Position numbers and translations under genes: made by a program
Shown here: positions 34,748-42,251 of the stretch, piece by piece
Position numbering within the stretch: position 1 is the stretch's first letter
Layout: the number at the start of each line of letters is the position of its first letter
The notes under the pieces: model-generated
Databases searched by the model: none
The model's input: only the letters and a program-made list of their open reading frames with translations
What the model was told of the DNA's origin: nothing
Assembly (NCBI RefSeq): GCF_001613045.1
Contig: NZ_BDBP01000007.1
Span: 1-64,000 of the forward strand
Source of the DNA: Nocardia lijiangensis NBRC 108240
GTDB lineage: Bacteria; Actinomycetota; Actinomycetes; Mycobacteriales; Mycobacteriaceae
Reading direction: 5' to 3'
Length of the DNA: 64,000 bases

Positions 34748-35217
34748 CTAGTGTCGTGAGTCGTTAATTCGTTTGCAGTAGCAGGCGACTGATTCGAGGA
34801 TCTGATCCGCGGTCTTGGTCCACACGTAGGGACGTGGATCGTCGTTCCACGTGTCGATCCATGCGCGGATGTCGGCGTTGAGTCGCCGGACCGAGGTGTG
34901 GGTGCCGCGCCGCAGTTTCTGGTGGTCAGCTCCGCGAACCAGCGTTCGACCAGGTTCAGCCATGAGGAGCTGGTCGGGGTGAAGTGCAGCACGAACCTGG
35001 GATGTGTTGTGAGCCAGCGCTTTACCGCTGGCGTCTTGTGGGTGGAGGCGTTGTCGAGGACCAGGTGCACGTCCAGATCGGTGGGCACCTGGGCATCGAT
35101 CTTTCGGAGAAAGGCGAGGAATTCGGTGGCCCGGTGACGGGCGTGCAGCGAACCGATGACCTTGCCGGTGGTCAGGTCCAGGGCGGCATAGAGGCTGGAG
35201 GTGCCGTGACGGACGAT
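34748..35217 (-). mobile_element. IS630-family transposase remnant with one-base frameshift
   Basis: The C-terminal two-thirds of the transposase: [12 protein letters not shown], then [12 protein letters not shown] (catalytic Asp-Asn) and [12 protein letters not shown] with the catalytic Glu. At about 34917 one base is missing, and the rest continues in another frame as [12 protein letters not shown]. The 5' part is cut off exactly where the TetR gene ends. Confidence 0.85.
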
Positions 35218-35829
35218 TCAGCGCCCGGGACCAGCCGAGTTCATAGCGATGGCCGATCGGACGAACCGAGCAACGGCGTCGATGCGCTCGGATCCGCCGT
35301 CGCCGCCGACCTGGACCACGGTGAGCGCGACCGCGGTGAAAATGGCCTCCAACGCCACCGCCGTGTCGTGCGGATCGAGATGTTCGGAAACCTCACCCGA
35401 CTGCTGCCCGGCGCGCAGCACGGTTTCGAAGGCCGCGCGGACGCGGCGGGTCACCTCGCCGTCGACCAGCCGGGTGAGCAACTCGGGCTCGCGGCCGGCG
35501 AGCACGCGCAATACCAATGGGTGAGCGGACAACCCGCTGACGAACCGGCCGAGGATCTGCTGCCAGTACCGATCGTCGGGTGCGCCGGGCGTGGCGAGCG
35601 CGTCGTCGCACAGCCGCCCGGCATCGCGATCGAACGCCGCGACGAAGAGCGCTTCCTTGTCGGCGAAATGGAAATACACCGCAGACGGGGCGAGCCCCAG
35701 ATCGCGCGCCAGGGCGGCGAGCGAGGTGTTTCGGAAGCCTTGATCGGCGAAACGGCGGGTCGCGGTATCGAGGATCAGCTGCCGCGTCTGTTCGCCGCGC
35801 ATCGTGGGCGAGGATCCGGATCGTGGCAT
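35218..35829 (-). CDS. TetR-family transcriptional regulator
   Basis: A 203-residue protein. Helix-turn-helix: L-I-L-D-T-A-T-R-R-F...T-S-L-A-A-L-A-R-D-L-G-L-A-P-S-A-V-Y-F-H-F. ATG 35829 is preferred because the longer frame would cover the operator at 35872. Its stop codon touches the IS630 remnant, so the last few residues may have been altered by the insertion. Divergent from the sulfatase gene, which it very probably controls. Confidence 0.87.
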   Translation of the reverse strand: MPRSGSSPTMRGEQTRQLILDTATRRFADQGFRNTSLAALARDLGLAPSAVYFHFADKEALFVAAFDRDAGRLCDDALATPGAPDDRYWQQILGRFVSGLSAHPLVLRVLAGREPELLTRLVDGEVTRRVRAAFETVLRAGQQSGEVSEHLDPHDTAVALEAIFTAVALTVVQVGGDGGSERIDAVARFVRSAIAMNSAGPGR

Positions 35830-35871
35830 TCCTGAACAGTAGCGCGGGGCAGTCACCCGGCCGTAACAGGT

Positions 35872-35902
35872 TAACTGAATGCATTGCTCAATCATTCAGT
35901 TA
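35872..35902. promoter_or_regulatory. 31-bp TetR operator upstream of the sulfatase
   Basis: TAACTGAATG (35872-35881) and CATTCAGTTA (35893-35902) are a perfect 10-bp inverted repeat; the centre itself contains ATTG-CT-CAAT. It lies between the TetR start and the sulfatase start. Confidence 0.75.
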
Positions 35903-35943
35903 CAGTGGTCCCGTCGCCACCATTGATCGAAGGATGTGCCGCG

Positions 35944-37461
35944 TTGCCGACTCCCGCCCTCAATCGCCGCCGAGTTCTCGCCATGATGGCGGCCGCCCCG
36001 GCCCTCCCGGTGCTGGGTGCACGGGCCACCCCCGCTTCGGCCGCACCGTCCGGCCGTCCCAATATCCTGGTGTTGATGACCGACCAGGAGCGCGCCGATA
36101 TCACTCTGCCACAAGGGTTTTCCCTGCCAGCCCGGTCCAGGCTGGCAGCCGGCGGCGTGCGGTTCGCCATGCATCACACACCCACGGCACCGTGTTCGCC
36201 CGCTCGCTCCACGTTCTTCACCGGCTTGCACGCCCCGGTCACCGGCATGCGCGACAACGTGCGCGGCACCGAGCTGATCGCCACGATCATGGGGCCGCTG
36301 CAATCCTGGAGCCCCAACCTCGACAGCGCGCTGCCCACGCTCGGCACAGTATTGCGGAGCGCCGGTTATCGCACCGCCTACATCGGCAAGTGGCATCTGT
36401 CCGACCCGGTCGCCGCCGTCCCGGATGCGTTGTCCGCGTATGCCTTCGACGAAGCGATCGGTATCCTCGGCGGCGGCGGCCCGAACGAGGGCACCCACGA
36501 GGATCCGGAAGTCGTCGGCCACGCGGTGGACTGGCTCGAGCGTCACCGCGACGACACCGAGCCGTGGTTGTGCGTGGTCAGCATGGTGAACCCGCACGAC
36601 ATGATGTTCTGCCCCAGGTTCTATCGACTCGAAGACATCCCCGACTACGGTGCCCGAGTCCCGGAGAACTTCGAATCCGATCTCTCCGCCAAACCGCGAG
36701 TGCAATCGGTGTGGCGCGACCTGAACCAGGTCGTCGGCGGTGCCATGCCCAACGACGTGACCTCGGCGTCGAGCCGGCACCAGTGGCAACAGTGGGGCAA
36801 CTGGTATCTGGAATTGCTGCGCCGAACCGACGAACACCTGGCGACGGTGCTCGCCGCACTCGACCGCAGCGGGGCGGCAAGCGATACCGTCGTCGTCCAG
36901 GTCGCCGATCACGGCGAACTCGGTGGTGCACACGGTCTTCGGCAGAAGGGCGCGATGATCTACCGGGAGAACCTGCGCGTCCCCCTCGTCATCGCGGACC
37001 CGAGAAACCCCGCCACACACGGCAACACAGTGACCTGCCCGACCTCGCACATAGACCTGCTGCCGACACTCGCCGCGCTGGGCGGCACGGCAGCCACCTC
37101 GCCGATAGCGGGCCGGGACCTCACTCCGCTGCTGACGAACCCGTCCGGTTCGATCCGCGACGCCATACTCGTCAGCTCCGACGCCAAATCCAGCGGCGGA
37201 CAGGTACCCGGAGTGAACTACTGCCTCCGAGGTACCGTCACACCCCGCTACAGCTTCGGCCGCTACTCGACACCGGACCGGCTCGACGGCCCACGACCTG
37301 AATTCGAATACGAACTCTACGATCGCCACACCGACCCACTCGAACTGCACAACCTCGCGCACAACGGCGGCGCGACCGCGCTGGTCGAAGAAATGAATGA
37401 CCTCGTGGATGCCCTGATAGCTGCAGAACTCGAGTCATTGGGCCCGTGGCTTCACTGGTGA
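35944..37461 (+). CDS. Tat-exported sulfatase (formylglycine type)
   Basis: A 505-residue enzyme. N-R-R-R-V-L-A at residues 7-13, a hydrophobic stretch and A-S-A-A-P give a Tat signal. I-L-V-L-M-T-D-Q starts the metal site; C-S-P-A-R carries the Cys turned into formylglycine; G-K-W-H-L and D-H-G-E-L-G follow. It hydrolyses sulfate (or phosphonate) esters outside the membrane. TTG 35944 is preferred: GAAGGA lies 9 nt upstream and this start leaves the operator free; ATG 35884 lies inside the operator. Confidence 0.88.
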   Translation: MPTPALNRRRVLAMMAAAPALPVLGARATPASAAPSGRPNILVLMTDQERADITLPQGFSLPARSRLAAGGVRFAMHHTPTAPCSPARSTFFTGLHAPVTGMRDNVRGTELIATIMGPLQSWSPNLDSALPTLGTVLRSAGYRTAYIGKWHLSDPVAAVPDALSAYAFDEAIGILGGGGPNEGTHEDPEVVGHAVDWLERHRDDTEPWLCVVSMVNPHDMMFCPRFYRLEDIPDYGARVPENFESDLSAKPRVQSVWRDLNQVVGGAMPNDVTSASSRHQWQQWGNWYLELLRRTDEHLATVLAALDRSGAASDTVVVQVADHGELGGAHGLRQKGAMIYRENLRVPLVIADPRNPATHGNTVTCPTSHIDLLPTLAALGGTAATSPIAGRDLTPLLTNPSGSIRDAILVSSDAKSSGGQVPGVNYCLRGTVTPRYSFGRYSTPDRLDGPRPEFEYELYDRHTDPLELHNLAHNGGATALVEEMNDLVDALIAAELESLGPWLHW

Positions 37462-37529
37462 ATCTCCGCGTGGTCTCTGCCTGGTCGGGGTGAGCATGGT
37501 GGGCGCGGTCCGACTCGAGGAGCGTGTCC

Positions 37530-37680
37530 ATGGCGGAGGTTTCGAAGGCCGAGTTGTTCGCGGCGATCCTACGACCGAGCAGGGGCACAGCCTCGTCCAG
37601 GAGTTCTATCGGTGTGTGACCCGGCGGGCGGATGCGGTGTTCGAGCTGGTGGATGCGGTGTTGTGCGGACGGTCCGGTGC
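37530..37680 (+). pseudogene. Transposase remnant
   Basis: Two frames together show A-E-V-S-K-A-E-L-F-A-A-I and then E-F-Y-R-C-V-T-R-R-A-D-A-V-F-E-L-V-D-A-V-L-C-G, which matches the N-terminal region of a transposase family seen in actinobacteria (R-A-D-A-L-F-E-L-x-D-A-L-L-C). The rest is missing. The remaining gap to 37927 shows no gene. Confidence 0.5.
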
Positions 37681-37927
37681 GGATTTGTGCAAACGAAAAA
37701 TGACACCGCTTCAGGCGGGCGGGTGTGTGGGCTTGTTGGGTCGTGTCGGCTTGTCGGTTGTATTGCTGCTGGTTGGCCTTGGAACCCCGAAGGGGTCACA
37801 GCAGTGGCGGAGTGTAGGTAGGCACCCTCGTCACGACGGGCACGCGTCACCTCACCGATGCGAGCCCGGACACAGACCAGTCATTTGACGGACGCGACCG
37901 GCACCGCGGTCGTCGTAGCGTTCGGCT

Positions 37928-38767
37928 ATGGCAAAACGATCCGAACCCCGCTCAGCGACCGTCCTGGTGACCGGTGCCTCCACCGGTATCGGGCGGGCCA
38001 CCGCGCTGCTATTGGCCCACGAGGGCTTCACCGTCTACGCCGGCGTGCGGAAGGTGCCCGACGGGCAGGCGCTCGGCGAGACCGTCACCCCGATCCAGTT
38101 CGATATCACCGATCCGGACCGGATCGCCGAGGTCGCCGAGCGCCTGGGCCGCCTCGACGCGCTGGTCAACAACGCCGGAATCGGCGTGACTGGACCGGTC
38201 GAGTTCGTTCCGCTGGCCGAGTGGCGCAGGCAGTACGAGGTCAATGTGTTCGGCCAGGTCGCCGTCACCCAGGCTATGCTGCCGATGCTGCGCGCCGCAC
38301 ACGGCCGACTGGTCACCATCGGCTCTGTGGGCAGTTGGATCACCCTGCCCTTCGGCGGTCCGCTCTGCTCCTCCAAGCACGCGATCCGCTCGATCAACGA
38401 CGCACTGCGCATGGAGCTGAAACCCTTTGGCGTGCGGGCGGTTCTCATCGAACCCGGCTCGATTCACACCGAGGCTGTGGACAAGCTCGAGGATGAGGTC
38501 GAACCTCGCTTGGCCTCCCTCGGGCCCGAGGGCAGGCGGCTGTACGGCAACGACTACCGGACCATGGTCAGCAGCGGGCTCGACGAGGAACGTTCGGGGT
38601 CGAGCCCGGACGTGGTCGCTCGCGCCGTGCTGCACGCGCTGACCGCGCGCAGGCCGCGTTCCCGCTATCCGGTCGGCAAGAAGTCGCGGTTGATGGGCAC
38701 GCTCGGCCGCATCGTCCCGCAGTACACCCTCGATGCCCTGCGCCGACGCGGGCTGGGCCTGTCCTGA
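37928..38767 (+). CDS. SDR-family protein lacking the catalytic Tyr
   Basis: A 279-residue short-chain dehydrogenase fold: T-G-A-S-T-G-I-G-R-A at residue 17, N-N-A-G-I-G near residue 80. The usual YxxxK reads L-C-S-S-K, so Lys is kept but Tyr is Leu. The enzyme may be inactive as a dehydrogenase or have a changed mechanism. ATG 37928 follows TAGCGT by 6 nt with no ribosome site, suggesting a leaderless message. It is followed by three enzymes in the same direction, likely one operon. Confidence 0.82.
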   Translation: MAKRSEPRSATVLVTGASTGIGRATALLLAHEGFTVYAGVRKVPDGQALGETVTPIQFDITDPDRIAEVAERLGRLDALVNNAGIGVTGPVEFVPLAEWRRQYEVNVFGQVAVTQAMLPMLRAAHGRLVTIGSVGSWITLPFGGPLCSSKHAIRSINDALRMELKPFGVRAVLIEPGSIHTEAVDKLEDEVEPRLASLGPEGRRLYGNDYRTMVSSGLDEERSGSSPDVVARAVLHALTARRPRSRYPVGKKSRLMGTLGRIVPQYTLDALRRRGLGLS

Positions 38768-38779
38768 ACGGAGGCACCC

Positions 38780-39427
38780 ATGACCCAGCTCGCCGGAGCC
38801 GACGCACTGACCGCCCTCGACCCTGTCTTCGCCCAGCTCGCCGTCGGTGCGGGGCAGAACCTGTGGGGTCTGCCGCATTTGACGATGCGCGAGAAAGCCT
38901 TCGTCTGTTTGACTTCCGACCTGTGCCACCCGCACCTGGACCTGCCCCTGGCCATGCACGTGCGGATGGCCCTCGCCAATGGCGTCGAACCTGAGGGCAT
39001 CCGGGAGCTCTACCGTCACCTGGCCCCCTACGTGGGCTACCCCATCCTGGTTCCCGCCTTTCAGCGCTTGCGCGAACTCGGCCTGCCCGAAGCGCAGGAC
39101 GTCGAGCCGGTGGAGCCGGTGCCGCTGACCGGTGCGCTGGCCCGCGCGGTCCGCGTACTGGAGGATGTGGATCCCGGTCTGGCCGCCTTCACCGAGGACC
39201 AATTGGCTCAGCGTTGGGCTCGCCCGCATCTCAGCGTTCGGGAACGGGCGATCGCGTGCCTGACCGTGGATGTCTTCTATCAGACGCTGGGTGAATCGAT
39301 GCGCCTGCACGCCGAGCTGGCCAGGGCAGCCGGGGCCACCGAGGAGACCTTCCGCGACCTGCTACGCGGCCTGGCCGAGTTCGGGCTCGCCCGGGCCTGG
39401 GCCGCCGCACGGGAACTCCTTTCCTGA
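38780..39427 (+). CDS. Carboxymuconolactone decarboxylase family protein
   Basis: A 215-residue protein with two tandem CMD/AhpD-like repeats (L-T-M-R-E-K-A-F-V-C-L-T and L-S-V-R-E-R-A-I-A-C-L-T). Each repeat has the helix H-V-R-M-A-L-A-N-G-V or H-A-E-L-A-R-A-A-G-A. The AhpD CxxC redox pair is absent, pointing to decarboxylase or lactone chemistry rather than peroxidase. GGAGG precedes ATG 38780, 12 bp after the SDR stop. Confidence 0.82.
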   Translation: MTQLAGADALTALDPVFAQLAVGAGQNLWGLPHLTMREKAFVCLTSDLCHPHLDLPLAMHVRMALANGVEPEGIRELYRHLAPYVGYPILVPAFQRLRELGLPEAQDVEPVEPVPLTGALARAVRVLEDVDPGLAAFTEDQLAQRWARPHLSVRERAIACLTVDVFYQTLGESMRLHAELARAAGATEETFRDLLRGLAEFGLARAWAAARELLS

Positions 39428-39482
39428 ACGAGGCCCATCAGTGTTTTCCGACAGTCAGTCTTACTCCGTAAGGATGATTTTT

Positions 39483-40370
39483 ATGCGAATCACAGTGTCG
39501 TTCAACGCCGCCGGCGTCCGCTGTGCCGGCTACCTCTACCTGCCCGCCGAGTCTGGACCGGTGCCGTGCGTGGTGTTGTGCCACGGCTACAGCGGAACGA
39601 TGGACCGCCTCTTCGACTACGCCGAACGCTTCGCCGCCGCAGGCTTGGCCGCCCTGGTCTTCGACTACCGAGGCTTCGGCGAGAGCGACGGCGAACCGCG
39701 CCAGCTCCCCGATATCGACGCCCAGCTGGTCGATATCGCCGCCGCCGTGGCCTTCGCTCGGGAACATGAACGCATCGACCCCGGCAGGGTGCTGCTGTGG
39801 GGCAACTCGCTGGGCGGCGCACACGTAATCACCGTGGCCGCAAGCGATCCCCGGATCGCCGCCGTGGTGGCGCAGATCCCGTTCAACGGATTCCCGAAGA
39901 AGGTCGAGGGACGGTCGACCGGTGACACGCTGAAGCTGCTGGGTGCGATCCTCTGGGACGCACTACGAGGCAGGCTGGGCGTGCGACCGTACTACATCCC
40001 CATGGTGGGCCACCCCGGAGAACTCGCCGTGACCGCGAGTCCCGAGGCCGAACAGCACATCCAGGCTCTCACCGGTGGCCAGAACACCTTGTGGCGCAAC
40101 ACCGTAGCCCCCAGGGGCCTGCTTCGGATGATGCGCTACCACCCCGCCGAATCCGCCGCCCGCCTGTCCTGCCCCCTGCTGGTCTGCGTCGCCGCCGAGG
40201 ACCGGGAGACACCCCTGGAAAACAGCCGCGAACTGGCAGACCGCGCCCCCCACGGCGAACTCCGCGTCTATCCCGGCACTCACTTCACCTTCTACACCAA
40301 TCCCGAGTTCCGGGACCGTGTGGTCGCCGACCAGATCGACTTCTACCGCCGCACATCCGCATCGGTGTGA
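39483..40370 (+). CDS. Alpha/beta hydrolase (dienelactone hydrolase-like)
   Basis: A 295-residue cytosolic hydrolase. L-C-H-G-Y-S-G precedes the core; the nucleophile elbow is L-W-G-N-S-L-G-G-A with Ser, and G-T-H-F-T holds the catalytic His. F-D-Y-R-G-F-G-E-S-D-G-E is typical of the DLH/acetyl-xylan-esterase type. ATG 39483 is preferred over 39474 because AAGGA is 8 nt upstream. It follows the CMD gene by 55 bp, and the pair resembles a lactone/ester degradation unit. Confidence 0.85.
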   Translation: MRITVSFNAAGVRCAGYLYLPAESGPVPCVVLCHGYSGTMDRLFDYAERFAAAGLAALVFDYRGFGESDGEPRQLPDIDAQLVDIAAAVAFAREHERIDPGRVLLWGNSLGGAHVITVAASDPRIAAVVAQIPFNGFPKKVEGRSTGDTLKLLGAILWDALRGRLGVRPYYIPMVGHPGELAVTASPEAEQHIQALTGGQNTLWRNTVAPRGLLRMMRYHPAESAARLSCPLLVCVAAEDRETPLENSRELADRAPHGELRVYPGTHFTFYTNPEFRDRVVADQIDFYRRTSASV

Positions 40371-40513
40371 TGCGCGACGGCTCACCGTGAGACGGTGCCG
40401 ATCCGGCTTCGGCACCTCGGACTCGACGGCGTGACCTACCCCATATCCCGTCACATCGGGGGATGCTCTCCCGTCTGTCGAGTAACTGTCCCGATGATCA
40501 GAAAGTTCTCCTC

Positions 40514-41455
40514 ATGAGATCCAGAATGTTGTTCAATCGACTCGCTGTGGTCGCGGTCGCGCTGCTCGGCGCACTCGCCGCCATCTCCTTTCCCGTGGCA
40601 TATGCCTGGGAGCCCCCGAGCTCGCCCTATCAATCGCAGTATTTGCCTCGCGTCGAGTCCCGGTACGCCGAAACCGACCTCGCTCGATTCCACTACACCC
40701 GCACCGGAACGGGCTCGCCCGTCGTGCTCATCGCGGGAGGCGGGCTGTGGGGATACTCCTGGCGAGACGTCGTCCCGGCGCTGGCGACCGAACACACTGT
40801 CTATGCCGTCGATCTGCCCAGCCAGGGTTTCACCGAACTGCACCGCGACGACTTCGCCTATGACCTGCCCGCGATGTCGGAGGCCATCGCGACCTTCCTC
40901 GACGCCGTCGGTCTACCCCGGGCGGCCATCGTCGGTCACTCGTGGGGCGGGGCGTGGAGCCTGTACTTCGCCGAACAACATCCCGACCGCGTCGAGCGAC
41001 TCGTCCTGCTCGACGCACCCGGCCTCGACGCCGAAAAGGCACCTGTCACCCCACTGTTCACCACACCCCTGCTAGGCGAACTGGCCACCAACCTCACCAC
41101 CCGGTCCTTCTACGCCGACAGCATCCGCGGCACCTTCCACAACGATCACCTGGTCACCGAAGAGGTGATCGATGAGCTCTACGCACCATTCTCCCGACCA
41201 GCGAATCGTGCCGGCTTCCTATCGCTGTGGCGGAACCTGGACTACCGGCTCACCGACGCCGGGCTCGCCGGGGTCACTACGCCCACACTCGTGGTGTGGG
41301 GTGCGGAGGACACCTGGCTCCCTGCCTCCCAAGCCGGTGAACTGGCCGCGCGAATCCCGAACGCTACGGCCACCACTCTCCCGGGCTGCGGGCACACCGT
41401 CCACGAAGACTGCCCAGCGCAAACCAACCCACTCCTCACCGCATTCCTGCGCTGA
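40514..41455 (+). CDS. Alpha/beta hydrolase with N-terminal signal or anchor
   Basis: A 313-residue protein. Residues 8-29 are a hydrophobic helix ending A-Y-A, an export signal or anchor. The hydrolase core has V-G-H-S-W-G-G-A-W with the nucleophile Ser, V-V-W-G-A-E-D-T-W with the Asp, and G-C-G-H-T-V-H with the His. Probably acts in the cell envelope. 143 bp separate it from the previous hydrolase, so it may have its own promoter. Confidence 0.82.
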   Translation: MRSRMLFNRLAVVAVALLGALAAISFPVAYAWEPPSSPYQSQYLPRVESRYAETDLARFHYTRTGTGSPVVLIAGGGLWGYSWRDVVPALATEHTVYAVDLPSQGFTELHRDDFAYDLPAMSEAIATFLDAVGLPRAAIVGHSWGGAWSLYFAEQHPDRVERLVLLDAPGLDAEKAPVTPLFTTPLLGELATNLTTRSFYADSIRGTFHNDHLVTEEVIDELYAPFSRPANRAGFLSLWRNLDYRLTDAGLAGVTTPTLVVWGAEDTWLPASQAGELAARIPNATATTLPGCGHTVHEDCPAQTNPLLTAFLR

Positions 41456-41497
41456 TCTGCGGGAATCCCAGTGAATCTGTGAAATAGGGAGTGGCTC

Positions 41498-41572
41498 ATG
41501 ACGATCGACATCTGGGCGCGCTGGATGGCGGAGTCCCCGGTCCAGGCCCCGGCGGACAGGGAGCAGGAGTGA
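41498..41572 (+). CDS. 24-aa leader peptide coupled to the thioesterase
   Basis: A short frame, M-T-I-D-I-W-A-R-W-M-A-E-S, with a good ribosome site (GGGAG, 6-nt spacer). Its TGA overlaps the GTG of the next gene (GAGTGA), the pattern of translational coupling. It could also be the worn start of a lost gene. Confidence 0.4.
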   Translation: MTIDIWARWMAESPVQAPADREQE

Positions 41573-42009
41573 ATCCGCTCGATCCGCTGCTGCGTGCGCA
41601 CGTTGTGGACAGTTTCGAACGGCAGGCGTTCATGTCGCATCTCGGCGCGCGTCTGACGGCCGTCGAGCCGGGCTGGGCCGAGATCACGCTGGCCTACGCA
41701 CCGACACTGACCCAGCAGCACGGGTACTTCCACGCCGGCGTCACCAGCGCGATCGCCGACACCGCGGGCGGCTATGCGGCACTGTCGACGTTCAGTACGC
41801 GCGACTCGATCCTGACGGTCGACTTCAGCCTCAATCTCCTGGCGGTTGCCGTCGGGGACCGCTTGGTTGCGCACAGCAGCGTCGTGCGCACCGGGCGCAC
41901 CATCACTGTGTGTTCGCTGGATGTCTACGCTGTCGACGGCGAATCGTCGACACACGTCGCGACAGGTCGACAGACCCTGATCCGTCTCGCGGACCGACCT
42001 GACCGCTGA
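41569..42009 (+). CDS. PaaI-family hotdog thioesterase
   Basis: A 146-residue hotdog protein. The family motif reads Q-Q-H-G-Y-F-H-A-G-V-T-S-A-I-A-D-T-A-G-G, with the H-G...H-x-G and the Asp of the acyl-CoA site. It cleaves an aryl- or acyl-CoA thioester. GTG 41569 is favoured: it overlaps the leader stop and GGAG is close upstream. The LuxR regulator follows after 242 bp. Confidence 0.85.
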   Translation: MNPLDPLLRAHVVDSFERQAFMSHLGARLTAVEPGWAEITLAYAPTLTQQHGYFHAGVTSAIADTAGGYAALSTFSTRDSILTVDFSLNLLAVAVGDRLVAHSSVVRTGRTITVCSLDVYAVDGESSTHVATGRQTLIRLADRPDR

Positions 42010-42251
42010 ACCAGACCGCTGCGATCGATGCTGCGGTCAGGGAGTGACCGAAGATCGCAGGCGGCCTGGGCCGACGACGGTCACGAAGTGGCCGAATGCA
42101 ATGCGGCACTGGACAATTGGACCTGGCCCACGGTCCTGTCCCCGCCCGCACGGAGCCGACCGCTTCGATTCGACACCGAGAAGACCGGACAACATCACGC
42201 TAATCTGATCCGTGCCGTGTTTCGTACGGCACGAGGGATAGGCGTTGCTGG

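Noticed and set aside
37690..37860. Lower-GC stretch that might be a regulatory RNA
   Set aside because: No convincing fold or promoter; more simply the tail of the transposase remnant.
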